A DNA stretch of 63,677 nt from Microbacterium sp. (GTDB taxonomy: Bacteria > Actinomycetota > Actinomycetes > Actinomycetales > Microbacteriaceae): positions 1-63,677 of the forward strand of contig DQHP01000182.1 of assembly GCA_003524435.1 (NCBI GenBank), read 5' to 3'. The notes under the pieces were generated by a model. That model saw only the letters and a program-made list of their open reading frames with translations. It made no database searches and was not told the origin of the DNA. Shown here piece by piece: positions 1 to 8,996 of this stretch. A program made the position numbers and the translations under genes. Position 1 is the stretch's first letter, and each line of letters opens with the position of its first letter.

Positions 1-249
1 GGCATCTGCGGTGAGGCTGCCGCGGACCCGCTGCTGGCCGTTGTTCTGGTCGGTCTCGGCGCGACGAGCCTGTCCATGGCTCCGGCTGCCCTGGCCGATG
101 TTCGACACGCGCTCTCTGAGCGCACCCTCGATGAGGCCAAGAGCCTCGCCGAGGTGGCACTGGCGGCCGATGATGCCACCGGTGCTCGCAATGCCGTGGC
201 GGATGCCGCCGCGGACCTACCCTCACATCAGAAAGAGATGACATCATGA
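1..249 (+). CDS. ptsI: Phosphoenolpyruvate-protein phosphotransferase (PTS enzyme I), C-terminal fragment
   Basis: Reading frame 1 is open from the first base to TGA at 247-249 and gives 82 residues. It opens with GICGEAAADPLLAVVLVGLG and then GATSLSMAP, which is the end of the PEP-binding barrel of enzyme I, including the cysteine region CGE(A/M)A. Enzyme I takes the phosphoryl group from PEP and passes it to HPr in the cytoplasm. The 5' part lies outside the window. The stop overlaps the mtlA start (ATGA at 246-249), so this enzyme I gene is translationally coupled to the mannitol permease. It may therefore be a mannitol-operon enzyme I, or the only general one placed in this operon; the window cannot tell which. 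Confidence 0.85.
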   Translation, partial: GICGEAAADPLLAVVLVGLGATSLSMAPAALADVRHALSERTLDEAKSLAEVALAADDATGARNAVADAAADLPSHQKEMTS

Positions 250-1883
250 CGACGACGTCACCCGCCACCCAGCAAAAGGGTGGCCTCAGAGTAGGAGTGC
301 AGAGGTTCGGCACGTTCCTCTCCGGCATGATCATGCCGAATATCGCAGCCTTCATCGCCTGGGGCTTCATCACGATGCTCTTCATCCCCGCCGGGTTCTT
401 CGGCGCGGAAAGCCCCTTCGGCGCGGGCTGGCACTGGGCACCCGTCGCTGAGATCATCGGCGGCGGCGGCGATGCTGGTCTTATCGGCTGGGACGGCGCG
501 ATGACGACACTCGCCGAAGGCGATGGCGGCAACTTCTCTGCCTATGTCGGACTCGTAGGTGCAATGGTCACCTACCTGCTCCCCCTGTTGATCGCCAACA
601 TGGGCGGTCGCATGGTCTACGCCGAACGCGGCGGCGTTGTTGCCACGATTGCGACGATGGGCGTCATCGTCGGCACTAACATTCCCATGTTCCTCGGCGC
701 AATGATCATGGGACCGCTTGCGGCCTGGATCACCAAGCAGATGGACAAGATCTGGGAGGGCAAGATCAAGGCCGGCTTCGAGATGCTGGTCAACAACTTC
801 TCTGCCGGCATCCTCGGCATGATCCTCGCCGTGGCGGGATTCTTCTCCTTCGGACCGTTGATGCTCGGAATCAGTACAGCGCTCGGTGCTGCTGTTGACT
901 GGCTCGTCTCTCTCCAGCTGCTGCCGTTCGTCTCGATCATTGTCGAACCTGCGAAGGTGCTGTTCTTGAACAACGCCATCAACCACGGCGTGTTCACACC
1001 GTTGGGCATCGAACAAGCTGCAGAGACCGGCAAGTCGATCCTGTTCCTCATCGAAGCGAACCCTGGTCCTGGCCTCGGTCTGCTGCTGGCATTCACGTTC
1101 TTCGGTGTGGGAGCTGCGAAGGCGTCCGCACCGGGTGCGGCGATCATCCAGTTCTTCGGTGGCATCCACGAGATCTACTTCCCATACGCGCTGAGCAAGC
1201 CGACCACGATCCTCGCTCTCATCGCGGGTGGCGCGTCGGGTGTTGCGACGAACATGCTGCTCGGCGGCGGCCTCGGTTTCCCCGCTGCGCCCGGCAGCAT
1301 CATCGCCGTCGGCGCTGCCGCTTTCGGCGGCGGTATCGGAAACCTGCTGATTGTTTTCCTGTCCGTGCTCATCGCCGCCACCGTCACATTCCTGATCACG
1401 GCAGTCATCCTGCGAGCGTCCCGCAAACGGGATCTGGAAGCTGAAGGCGACTCCTTCGGTGCAGCCATCGCACAAACAGAGGCGAACAAAGGCAAGAAGT
1501 CCGAGCACCTGTCGAACCTCGCGGCATCCACTGCCGGAGCGGACGCAACAAGCGAGGCCTCGACCACCACGGCTGTGGCAACGGCACCGATCGAGAACAT
1601 TGTCTTTGCCTGCGATGCCGGCATGGGCTCCTCTGCCATGGGCGCCAGCGTGCTGCGCAACAAGCTGAAGAAGGCCGGGATCACTGACATCAAAGTCACG
1701 AACCAGGCCATCGCGAACCTCGACGGAACCGCTGATCTCGTGATCACACAGCAACAGCTGACCGATCGCGCAAAAGACAAGTCGCCGAGTTCGTTGCATG
1801 TTTCAGTCGACAACTTCATGAATGCACCGCAGTATGAAGAGGTCGTCGAGATGGTGCGCAAGCAGAAGGAATCCGACGAGTAA
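246..1883 (+). CDS. mtlA: PTS mannitol transporter subunit IICB
   Basis: This 545-residue membrane protein imports mannitol and phosphorylates it to mannitol 1-phosphate. The N-terminal IIC domain (about residues 15-390) has many hydrophobic segments and the active-site signature GGIHEIYF (305-312, Glu309). A linker rich in Ala, Thr and Ser (about 400-448) leads to the IIB domain, with the phosphocysteine loop CDAGMGSSAMG (Cys456). No IIA domain is attached; it is supplied by the next gene, mtlF, as in many Gram-positive bacteria. The ATG overlaps the ptsI stop by four bases. A 14-bp hairpin lies nine bases after the stop. The family assignment is secure because mtlF and mtlD follow. Confidence 0.96.
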   Translation: MTTTSPATQQKGGLRVGVQRFGTFLSGMIMPNIAAFIAWGFITMLFIPAGFFGAESPFGAGWHWAPVAEIIGGGGDAGLIGWDGAMTTLAEGDGGNFSAYVGLVGAMVTYLLPLLIANMGGRMVYAERGGVVATIATMGVIVGTNIPMFLGAMIMGPLAAWITKQMDKIWEGKIKAGFEMLVNNFSAGILGMILAVAGFFSFGPLMLGISTALGAAVDWLVSLQLLPFVSIIVEPAKVLFLNNAINHGVFTPLGIEQAAETGKSILFLIEANPGPGLGLLLAFTFFGVGAAKASAPGAAIIQFFGGIHEIYFPYALSKPTTILALIAGGASGVATNMLLGGGLGFPAAPGSIIAVGAAAFGGGIGNLLIVFLSVLIAATVTFLITAVILRASRKRDLEAEGDSFGAAIAQTEANKGKKSEHLSNLAASTAGADATSEASTTTAVATAPIENIVFACDAGMGSSAMGASVLRNKLKKAGITDIKVTNQAIANLDGTADLVITQQQLTDRAKDKSPSSLHVSVDNFMNAPQYEEVVEMVRKQKESDE

Positions 1884-1891
1884 ACCGATGA

Positions 1892-1924
1892 GGTGGGGCG
1901 GATGCGCGCAGCATCCGCCCCACC
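1892..1924 (+). terminator. Strong intercistronic hairpin between mtlA and mtlF
   Basis: A perfect 14-bp GC-rich stem (1892-1905 with 1911-1924) encloses a 5-base loop (GCGCA). It starts nine bases after the mtlA stop and is followed by ATTGAAAT rather than a real T-run. It could be a partial terminator or a 3'-end stabiliser for the upstream mRNA. Because mtlF and mtlD lie downstream, it would lower their expression relative to mtlA. Confidence 0.7.
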
Positions 1925-1959
1925 ATTGAAATAACTGCCACCGGATAAAAGGAGACATC

Positions 1960-2394
1960 ATGAGCGTTCTGACAATCGGCCAGGTTCGCATTCACTCGGG
2001 CTCTGTCGCCCAGGATGAGGCACTGCAGGAGGCAACCGACATTCTCGTCGCCGCTGGCGCAGTGACACCCGAGTATGTCGACGCCATGAAACAGCGCGAG
2101 GAGACCGTCTCGACCTACATGGGTAACGGCCTTGCCATCCCCCATGGCACGAACGAGACGAAAGAAGCCATCCTCGCCTCGGGATTGTCGGTCGTGCGCT
2201 ACGACGGTGGCGTCGACTGGGCAGGCGAGCAGGCGACATTCGTGATCGGCATCGCCGGTCGCGGTGACGAACATCTCGAGATTCTGTCCCAGATTGCGAT
2301 CCTGTTCTCCGATGAGGATGACGTCGCCAAGCTCAACGCGGCAGAGACTCCTGATGAGCTCTTCGCTCTCCTCTCGGCGGTGAACGAGGGATGA
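1960..2394 (+). CDS. mtlF: PTS mannitol transporter subunit IIA
   Basis: This 144-residue cytosolic protein accepts phosphate from HPr and passes it to the IIB cysteine of MtlA. The fructose/mannitol-type IIA signature is clear in GNGLAIPHGTNE, with phosphohistidine His62. Length and fold match stand-alone MtlF. The start ATG is preceded by AAAGGAGA at the right spacing. The stop TGA overlaps the mtlD ATG (ATGA at 2391-2394), so the two are translationally coupled. The gene is separated from mtlA by the hairpin at 1892-1924. Confidence 0.95.
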   Translation: MSVLTIGQVRIHSGSVAQDEALQEATDILVAAGAVTPEYVDAMKQREETVSTYMGNGLAIPHGTNETKEAILASGLSVVRYDGGVDWAGEQATFVIGIAGRGDEHLEILSQIAILFSDEDDVAKLNAAETPDELFALLSAVNEG

Positions 2395-3548
2395 AAGCCG
2401 TCCATTTCGGCGCGGGCAACATCGGCCGAGGCTTTGTCGGGCTGCTTCTCCAGGAGGGTGGTTACGAGCTGGTCTTCTCCGATGTCGCCGACGCGCTGGT
2501 CGACGCCATCAACGCCGTCGACAGTTATACCGTGCATGAAGCAGGTCCTGGCGGCGTGGACCGCGTCGTCACTGGCTTTCGCGCAGTGAACAGCAAGAAC
2601 GACCCGGACGCTGTCGCTGCAGAAATCGCAACTGCGGATGTCGTGACGTGTGCTGTCGGACCGACCGTGCTGAAATTCATCGCCCCCGCCATCATCGCCG
2701 GTCTCGCGCAACGCTCCCCTGAGTTGCCGCCGCTGAAGATTATGGCGTGTGAGAACGCCATCGGTGCGACTGACCAGCTGCGTGCCGAGATTGAACGCAT
2801 CTCAGGCGATGCCGCTGCATCGCTCACTGCACGCGCGGTCTTCGCAAACACCGCCGTTGACCGCATCGTGCCGGCACAGCCGGAAGGGTCGGGCGTGGAT
2901 GTGACGGTTGAGCCGTACTTCGAATGGGCAATCGAATCGGGACCGTTCGCCGGCGATCTGCCCAACATCCCCGGTGCCCACTTCGTCGATGATCTGGGTC
3001 CCTACATCGAGCGCAAACTCTTCACCGTCAATACTGGTCACGCAGCAACGGCGTATTTCGGTGCGCAAGCTGGCGTCGAACGCATCTCGGATGCACTCGC
3101 TGACCCCACGATCGCAGCGCGCGTCAGCGCCGCACTCGAGGAGACATCGGCGATGCTGGTCGCCGTCCACGGCCTCGATCCCGCAGAGTTGGCCCAGTAC
3201 CGTGCCACGATCCTCGACCGTTTCCGCAACCCCGAACTCGTCGACACTGTGCAGCGAGTAGGCCGCCAGCCCCTGCGCAAACTCTCACGCAACGAACGCT
3301 TCATCGGTCCGGCCTCGCAGGCCGCAGAGCGAGGCCTCAGCACGACAGCACTCGTTGCCGCTGTCGCTGCTGCCGTCGCCTTCGACGACCCCGCCGATGA
3401 GCAATCCGTAGAGCTGCAGCGGATGTTGCGCAGCGAAGCCGCAGACACCCTCGCGTCGACGGTGACGGGGCTGGAGCCAGAGCATCCGCTCTTCGCTGCT
3501 GTCCAGGAGGTCTTTGCCGCACGTCAGCAGGAGTTGCACATTCTCTGA
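2391..3548 (+). CDS. mtlD: Mannitol-1-phosphate 5-dehydrogenase
   Basis: This 385-residue protein oxidises mannitol 1-phosphate to fructose 6-phosphate with NAD, so imported mannitol enters glycolysis. The N-terminus MKAVHFGAGNIGRGFVG is the characteristic MtlD dinucleotide-binding motif. The central part (ERKLFTVNTGHAATAY, about residues 212-227) carries the K-x5-H region of the long-chain mannitol dehydrogenase family. The length is typical of MtlD. It is the last gene of the mannitol operon and is followed by a candidate terminator at 3584-3616. Confidence 0.96.
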   Translation: MKAVHFGAGNIGRGFVGLLLQEGGYELVFSDVADALVDAINAVDSYTVHEAGPGGVDRVVTGFRAVNSKNDPDAVAAEIATADVVTCAVGPTVLKFIAPAIIAGLAQRSPELPPLKIMACENAIGATDQLRAEIERISGDAAASLTARAVFANTAVDRIVPAQPEGSGVDVTVEPYFEWAIESGPFAGDLPNIPGAHFVDDLGPYIERKLFTVNTGHAATAYFGAQAGVERISDALADPTIAARVSAALEETSAMLVAVHGLDPAELAQYRATILDRFRNPELVDTVQRVGRQPLRKLSRNERFIGPASQAAERGLSTTALVAAVAAAVAFDDPADEQSVELQRMLRSEAADTLASTVTGLEPEHPLFAAVQEVFAARQQELHIL

Positions 3549-3583
3549 TCTCCTCGAGGGCCGTGATTGACGGCTACGATCGA

Positions 3584-3616
3584 GTGCATCCGCCCCACCG
3601 GAAGGGGCGGGGTGCA
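3584..3616 (+). terminator. Candidate terminator of the mannitol operon
   Basis: The inverted repeat GTGCA..GCCCC (3584-3596) pairs with GGGGC..TGCAC (3604-3616) around a 7-base loop, with one small internal asymmetry. It lies 35 bases after the mtlD stop and 21 bases before the next start codon, and has no T-run. It is GC-rich like the other hairpins in this window. Confidence 0.5.
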
Positions 3617-3637
3617 CGCGGTCGTGCGGGGAGCGAA

Positions 3638-4927
3638 ATGAGCAAATACGCCGTCGTCGGTGCTGGCCCTTCGGGCTTGGCCGCCGCCCGAGCCCTAAAA
3701 AAGCGAGGCATCGAAGTCACAGGCTTCGAAGCCTCTCACCGCGTCGGTGGACTGTGGGACATCGATAATCCCCGCAGCACGATGTACGAATCCGCGCATC
3801 TGATCTCGTCTCGGACGACGACCGAGTTCGCCGAGTTTCCGATGCGTACCACCGCGGACTATCCCAGCCATCGAGTGCTTCGTGAGTACTTCCAGGAGTA
3901 TGCCGACCACTTCGGCCTCACCGGACTCTTTCGTTTCGACACACGCGTTACGCATCTTGAACCACGCGATGGCGGGTGGGACCTCACCTCAGCTGGCCCT
4001 ACGGGTGAGAGCACAGGCTGGTATGACGGTGTCATCCTCGCCAACGGCACACTGGCCGAGCCAAACATCCCGCGCTTCACCGGCGAATTCAGCGGTGAGA
4101 TCATGCACACAAGCGCATATAAGAGCGCCGAGCAACTCAGCGGCAAACGCGTACTGATCATCGGCGCAGGAAATTCCGGCTGCGACATCGCGGTGGATGC
4201 TGCGCATCACGCGGCATCCGTCGATATGAGCGTGCGTCGCGGATACTATTTCGTCCCCCGCTATCTGTTCGGTCGTCCGAGCGACACCCTGAATCAGGGC
4301 AAGCCACTACCAGCGCGCATTAAGCAAGCGATCGACTCCCGGGTACTGAAAGTGTTCACGGGCGATCCCGTGCGATTCGGTTTCCCGAAACCGAACTACC
4401 GCATCTACGAGTCGCACCCGATCGTCAACACCATGGTGCTGAACCATCTCGGCCAGGGCGATCTGCAGGTGCGCCCCGATATCAAACGCTTCGACGGGCA
4501 CACGGTGCACTTCTGCGACGGCAGCAGCGACGACTACGACCTGGTGCTTCTCGCTACCGGATACACACTTGATTATCCCTTCGTCGCGCGTGAGCACCTG
4601 TTCTGGCGGGGAGCGTCGCCCCGGCTCTTCCTGAACATGTTCCCCCCGGCTTTTAACGGTCTCTACGTGATGGGCATGATTGAGGCATCAGGCATCGGCT
4701 GGGAGGGCCGCTACGAGCAGGCAGAGCTGTTGGCGAGCTACCTTGACGCCGTCGAGAATGCTCCGCCTCGAGCTGCGGCGTTCCGCGAGCGAGTCACCGG
4801 CTCCCCCTGGCCGGATGTCACCGGCGGATATCACTACTTGGGGCTCGAGCGGATGTCGTACTACGTCAACAACTATGCCTATCGCTCTGCCATCCGGCGC
4901 GAGCAAGCGGCGCTGGAGTCCGCATGA
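3638..4927 (+). CDS. Flavin-containing monooxygenase family protein
   Basis: This 429-residue FAD/NADPH-dependent oxidoreductase has GAGPSG at residues 8-13 (FAD site). The class B flavin monooxygenase fingerprint FSGEIMHTSAY fits FxGxxxHxxxY perfectly (151-161), and GAGNSG at 176-181 is the NADPH site. A long C-terminal part carries LLATGY. The family oxygenates soft heteroatoms or does Baeyer-Villiger chemistry; the substrate cannot be told. The frame is open upstream, but the start is placed at 3638 because the Rossmann motif follows directly and GGGGAGCGAA precedes the ATG. It is convergent with the deacetylase gene and has no obvious functional link to its neighbours. Confidence 0.88.
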   Translation: MSKYAVVGAGPSGLAAARALKKRGIEVTGFEASHRVGGLWDIDNPRSTMYESAHLISSRTTTEFAEFPMRTTADYPSHRVLREYFQEYADHFGLTGLFRFDTRVTHLEPRDGGWDLTSAGPTGESTGWYDGVILANGTLAEPNIPRFTGEFSGEIMHTSAYKSAEQLSGKRVLIIGAGNSGCDIAVDAAHHAASVDMSVRRGYYFVPRYLFGRPSDTLNQGKPLPARIKQAIDSRVLKVFTGDPVRFGFPKPNYRIYESHPIVNTMVLNHLGQGDLQVRPDIKRFDGHTVHFCDGSSDDYDLVLLATGYTLDYPFVAREHLFWRGASPRLFLNMFPPAFNGLYVMGMIEASGIGWEGRYEQAELLASYLDAVENAPPRAAAFRERVTGSPWPDVTGGYHYLGLERMSYYVNNYAYRSAIRREQAALESA

Positions 4928-4975
4928 TCGTCGACGGTCGTCCTCAGCTTCACGCTTGGTCTACGGACGAGCGGT

Positions 4976-6124
4976 TCACCCGATGCGGTTGATCAGAGCG
5001 TCCAGCCCCATCCCATAGTCAATTCGCACCACGGGAAGAGCGAGCTTATCGGTGCCGATGGTGACCTTCCCCGGTTCGATCGTCCGCGCCATCTCGTATC
5101 CGGCGTCGGTGACGCCCTGCTTCGCGGTGTCGTTGTAATGGCCGTAGGGATAGGCGATCACTTCACGGACACCCAGAATGTCGCCAGAGGTGTTGAGATC
5201 AGCAGCGATCTCTGCCGCTGGCCAATTGACCATGCGACCCTCCCCGTTGGCTCCGGCCTGATGCATGTCGTGCGTGTGCGAGCGTCGCAGCACGTACGGC
5301 GATGGCGCAGGATCAGAGCGGTATGCCGTCACCATGAACGAGGTCGCCAGCACCTGATACTTCTCGACCAGGGGCGCCGCGAGATCGAACCAGGTCTGGT
5401 CTGCGTCGTCGTCGGTGACGATGACCGACCGCGGAGGAAGGTACAAACGTCCGTCGATGAAGGCGCTCAGCTCGTCCCAGGTGGGCAAGTAGAACCCGGT
5501 TGTGGCGATGTGCTGCATCTGCGCGTCGAAGTCCCCAATGTAGGCGTAATTACCGCGCAACCAGCCGTCCTCGCCCTCCGGACGCGCGGTGAACTGGTGG
5601 TACATGAGGATCGGCACTTCAGTGGCGGCCGCCGCGTTCTGTTCGATCGGCATCCATGATCCGAACAGTTCGCTCTGCTGGTCCGTGCACGTAACCTCGT
5701 CGGCGCCGTTGATGCGCGCAGCGACATCAAACGCTGCGGCGGCCTCAGCGCTGGTGTACCAACCAGCAAACACAGCATCATCCTGAATCGGGATCGGCAG
5801 CGCGGCATACAGCGTCGCCTGATACTGCAGCATCGGCGCATTGGTGATGTCGCTGCCCACAAACTCCACGGCACAGGCGAGTTCGTTGTCGGCATCGGCG
5901 AGCAGTTGCGCCGCAGCAGAAAGTGGCCGAAGTAAGTCCGCTGAGACGAGCGAGCGCCGCGGAGTGTCCTCGGCCTCACCCTGCGCAGGAGGAAAAACTC
6001 CGGTGAGCACGGCCGCCAGCATCACCCCGCCCACGACAACGACGAAGAATGCACCACCCAGCAAGAGACGGGTGCTCATGCGCCGTCGCCGTTCGTAAGT
6101 TGCTCGCCGGCTCGGTGCCCCCAT
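4976..6124 (-). CDS. Membrane-anchored polysaccharide deacetylase (NodB-like)
   Basis: This 382-residue protein has a basic start (RRRR), one transmembrane anchor (about residues 18-41) and an extracytoplasmic part. The NodB-type metal-dependent deacetylase domain covers about 170-382. Motif 1, normally TFDDG, reads TDDDAD (237-242). Motif 2 is SHTHDMH (282-288), giving the metal-binding histidines, and motif 3 is AYPYG (324-328). PILMYHQF (171-178) is the usual entry to the domain. It probably removes acetyl groups from cell-wall or exopolysaccharide. The altered first motif keeps an aspartate pair but loses the usual glycine. The substrate is unknown. Confidence 0.82.
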   Translation of the reverse strand: MGAPSRRATYERRRRMSTRLLLGGAFFVVVVGGVMLAAVLTGVFPPAQGEAEDTPRRSLVSADLLRPLSAAAQLLADADNELACAVEFVGSDITNAPMLQYQATLYAALPIPIQDDAVFAGWYTSAEAAAAFDVAARINGADEVTCTDQQSELFGSWMPIEQNAAAATEVPILMYHQFTARPEGEDGWLRGNYAYIGDFDAQMQHIATTGFYLPTWDELSAFIDGRLYLPPRSVIVTDDDADQTWFDLAAPLVEKYQVLATSFMVTAYRSDPAPSPYVLRRSHTHDMHQAGANGEGRMVNWPAAEIAADLNTSGDILGVREVIAYPYGHYNDTAKQGVTDAGYEMARTIEPGKVTIGTDKLALPVVRIDYGMGLDALINRIG

Positions 6125-6146
6125 GCCCTTAGTTTAGAGGCGCGGA

Positions 6147-7265
6147 TCAGCCGCGGGTGAACCCCGCAGCGATCATTTCCACGAGCTCTTCCCGTTCTTC
6201 CACAGGCAGGAACGCGGCCGATGCTGCGTTGAACTGGAATGCCTCAAGATCTTCGAGTTCGTACCCGAATGCCTCCACCAGAAGCCCCAGCTCACGGGTC
6301 AACGACGTGCCACTCATCGTGCGATTATCAACGTTGACGGTGACCGCGAAACCGAGCTGGTACAACAGGTCGAAGGGATGATCGGCGATCTCCGTGCCCC
6401 AGGCTTCAATCGCACCGGTATGCACATTCGATGACGGCGACAGTTCCAACGGAATCTCGCGGTCGCGCACCCAGCGGGCCAGGTCACCGAATTTGACCTG
6501 CACTTCGTCGCCCTCACGCGTGATCACGTCGAGGTCGGAGACCAGACGCACGCCGTGGCCGAGGCGCAACGCACGTCCGTCGAGCAGAGCGCTGCGAATG
6601 GATGCCAGCCCCGCAGCTTCTCCGGCGTGCACGGTGACCGGCATGAAATTCTCCGCGAGCAGGTCGAAGGCCGCACGGTGATCTGACGCAGGGAACCCTT
6701 CTTCAGGCCCGGCGATATCAAAGCCGACCACGCCGCTCTCACGGTGGGTGAGCGCAAGCTGTGCGATCTCCAGCGAACGGTCGCTGTGGCGCATGGCACT
6801 GAGGATCTGACCCACGCGGATGCTGTGACCGCTCCGGTCTGCAAGGGCTTCGCCCTCTTCAAGACCTCGTTGAACCGACTCAACGGCATCATCCAGCGAA
6901 AGGCCCTTCGTCAGATGTTGTTCAGGTGCCCACCGCACTTCGCCGTAGATCACGCCGTCAGCTGCTAGATCCTGCACGAACTCACGCGCCACACGGGCGA
7001 GCGCGTCAGCGGTCTGCATCACACCGACGGTGTAGTCAAAGGCCTTGAGATAATCCACCAGAGAGTCTGTGTCGCTCTGCTCGGCAAACCATCGGCTAAG
7101 CCCCCGTGCATCGTCTGCGGGCAGCTCCAATCCGATCTCGGCGGCCAGTTCCACAATTGTGGCTGGGCGCACCGCACCATCGAGATGGTCGTGCAGCGAG
7201 ATCTTTGGCAGCGAGCGCAGTGACACGCCCTCGATTTTGAAGTCACCATCGGAGGCGATTGCCAT
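6147..7265 (-). CDS. add: Adenosine deaminase
   Basis: This 372-residue zinc amidohydrolase turns adenosine or deoxyadenosine into inosine plus ammonia. Family motifs are HDHLDGA (metal histidines, with Asp and Leu where many have HxHLDG), HAGEA (catalytic Glu region), GHGVRL, LSPSSNVHTG and NVDNRTMSG (the NTDDP-like segment). The start at 7265 is chosen over a longer open frame because GAGAGGAA precedes the ATG and the conserved region starts soon after. It is the last gene of the nucleoside operon. Confidence 0.92.
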   Translation of the reverse strand: MAIASDGDFKIEGVSLRSLPKISLHDHLDGAVRPATIVELAAEIGLELPADDARGLSRWFAEQSDTDSLVDYLKAFDYTVGVMQTADALARVAREFVQDLAADGVIYGEVRWAPEQHLTKGLSLDDAVESVQRGLEEGEALADRSGHSIRVGQILSAMRHSDRSLEIAQLALTHRESGVVGFDIAGPEEGFPASDHRAAFDLLAENFMPVTVHAGEAAGLASIRSALLDGRALRLGHGVRLVSDLDVITREGDEVQVKFGDLARWVRDREIPLELSPSSNVHTGAIEAWGTEIADHPFDLLYQLGFAVTVNVDNRTMSGTSLTRELGLLVEAFGYELEDLEAFQFNAASAAFLPVEEREELVEMIAAGFTRG

Positions 7266-7296
7266 GGGTGTTCCTCTCAGAGATGGATACTCCAGC

Positions 7297-8592
7297 CTAG
7301 GCGGTGATGCGCTCGCGAACGAGTGGCCCGATCTCGGGCGCGGTCTCACCTATTGCCCAGGCGCCCTCGAGCGCCTCCAGCGCACGGGGGAAACGCGTTT
7401 CGTCTTCGGCCGATAGCGTGAACAGCGGCTGCCCCGCCGATACCCGATCGCCGGGCTTAGCATGCAGGTCGATGCCGGCAGCGTGCACGACCTGGTCTTC
7501 CGCGCGGGCACGACCAGCACCGAGACGCCAGGCAGAGATGCCAAACGGAAGTGCGTCGAGCTGGGTCAGGATGCCATCGGCAGGAGCCGTCACAACGTGT
7601 GTCTCATGGGCGACAGGTAGCGCAGCATCCGGGTCGCCGTCCTGGGCGCGAATCATTGCTTTCCAGGTGTCCATCGCGCGGCCGCCGTCGAGAGCAGCTT
7701 CGACGTCGGCATCCGGGAGGCCCGCCAGCGCAAGCATCTCGCGCGCCAGCGCAATCGTCAGTTCACGCACGTCGGCGGGGCCGCCACCAGCAAGGATCTC
7801 CACAGACTCGCGGACCTCATTCGCGTTGCCGATCGCAAGACCCAGCGGCACGTTCATATCGGTCAGCAACGCGGTGGTCGCAACGCCAGAGTCGGTGCCG
7901 AGGGCGACCATTGTCTGGGCGAGCTCGCGGGCACGGTCGATGTCCTGCATAAAGGCGCCAGAGCCGAACTTCACATCGAGCACCAGAGCGTCAGTTCCCT
8001 CAGCGATCTTCTTCGACATGATGCTCGATGCAATCAGCGGAATCGCCTCGACGGTGCCGGTCACATCGCGCAGCGCATAAAGCTTCTTGTCTGCGGGCGC
8101 GAGACCAGAACCTGCAGCGCAGATCACTGCACCGACATCGCCCTGCATCTGTGCGAACATCTCTTCATTCGACAGCGCTGCGCGCCAGCCGGGAATTGAC
8201 TCCAGCTTGTCCAGCGTGCCGCCGGTGTGGCCCAGGCCACGGCCGCTCAGCTGCGGCACGGCAACGCCGAAACACGCGACGAGCGGAGCAAGCGGCAACG
8301 TGATCTTGTCGCCCACGCCACCGGTGGAGTGCTTGTCCACTGTTTTCTTACCCAACGACGCGAAGCTCATCCGCTCCCCCGAGGCGATCATCGCATCGGT
8401 GAGCACGCGGATCTCATCGCGTTGCATTCCGCGCTGGAAGATCGCCATCGCAAACGAGGCCATCTGCGCATCGGAGACGTAGCCGCGGGTGTACGCGTCT
8501 ACCATCCACCGCAACTCCGGCTCAGGAACAGCTCCCCCCTCGCGCTTCGCGCGAATAACGTCAATGGCGTCGAATGGTTCGGGGGCGCTCAT
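7297..8592 (-). CDS. deoA: Thymidine phosphorylase
   Basis: This 431-residue protein splits thymidine or deoxyuridine with phosphate into base and deoxyribose 1-phosphate. The signature KHSTGGVGDK, typical of pyrimidine-nucleoside phosphorylases, sits near residue 83. The helical N-terminal part (AIDVIRAKREGG) and the C-terminal barrel-sandwich domain (HAKPGDRVSAGQPLFTL) are both present, and the length is normal. Its start overlaps the cdd stop by four bases. With cdd upstream, imported cytidine can be deaminated and the resulting pyrimidine nucleosides phosphorolysed. A broader pyrimidine-nucleoside phosphorylase (pdp) is the alternative name. Confidence 0.93.
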   Translation of the reverse strand: MSAPEPFDAIDVIRAKREGGAVPEPELRWMVDAYTRGYVSDAQMASFAMAIFQRGMQRDEIRVLTDAMIASGERMSFASLGKKTVDKHSTGGVGDKITLPLAPLVACFGVAVPQLSGRGLGHTGGTLDKLESIPGWRAALSNEEMFAQMQGDVGAVICAAGSGLAPADKKLYALRDVTGTVEAIPLIASSIMSKKIAEGTDALVLDVKFGSGAFMQDIDRARELAQTMVALGTDSGVATTALLTDMNVPLGLAIGNANEVRESVEILAGGGPADVRELTIALAREMLALAGLPDADVEAALDGGRAMDTWKAMIRAQDGDPDAALPVAHETHVVTAPADGILTQLDALPFGISAWRLGAGRARAEDQVVHAAGIDLHAKPGDRVSAGQPLFTLSAEDETRFPRALEALEGAWAIGETAPEIGPLVRERITA

Positions 8593-8987
8593 CGCACATT
8601 CTCCAGATCACGGGGGCCGAAAGCATCCGGCAAAACCTCATCAATAGTGCGGATTCCCGACACTGTCTCTAGCAGCATCTCTGGCATCGAGTGCTCGAAG
8701 AGCAACTGGCGACAGCGCCCACACGGCATAATCGTCTGTCCTTCGCCATTTACACAGACGAAAGCAACCAGCTGCCCGCCGCCGGACATGTGCAGATCGC
8801 CCACCAGGGCGCACTCTGCACAGAGTCCGACACCGTAGGAAGCGTTCTCGACGTTGCATCCCGAAACGATCCGCCCGTCCGCGACAAGAGCGGCAGCGCC
8901 GACCTTGTAGCGCGAATACGGGGCGTAAGCCTTCTGCATAGCCTCGGTGGCGACGGCGCGGAGCTCGTCCCAGTCGATGTCAGTCAT
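8589..8987 (-). CDS. cdd: Cytidine deaminase
   Basis: This 132-residue homotetrameric-type zinc enzyme converts cytidine or deoxycytidine to uridine. The sequence has YAPYSRYKVGAA, CAECALV (zinc cysteine plus catalytic glutamate) and PCGRCRQ (two zinc cysteines). The length is that of the small bacterial class. AGAAGGAC precedes the ATG, nine bases after the permease stop. It sits between the nucleoside permeases and deoA in one operon, fitting a scavenging role. Confidence 0.95.
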   Translation of the reverse strand: MTDIDWDELRAVATEAMQKAYAPYSRYKVGAAALVADGRIVSGCNVENASYGVGLCAECALVGDLHMSGGGQLVAFVCVNGEGQTIMPCGRCRQLLFEHSMPEMLLETVSGIRTIDEVLPDAFGPRDLENVR

Positions 8988-8996
8988 GTCCTTCTC

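Noticed and set aside
258..1799. Long open frame (513 codons) on the minus strand opposite mtlA
   Set aside because: It mirrors the codon bias of mtlA, has no recognisable domain and is rich in Arg, Asp and Glu as antisense shadows are.
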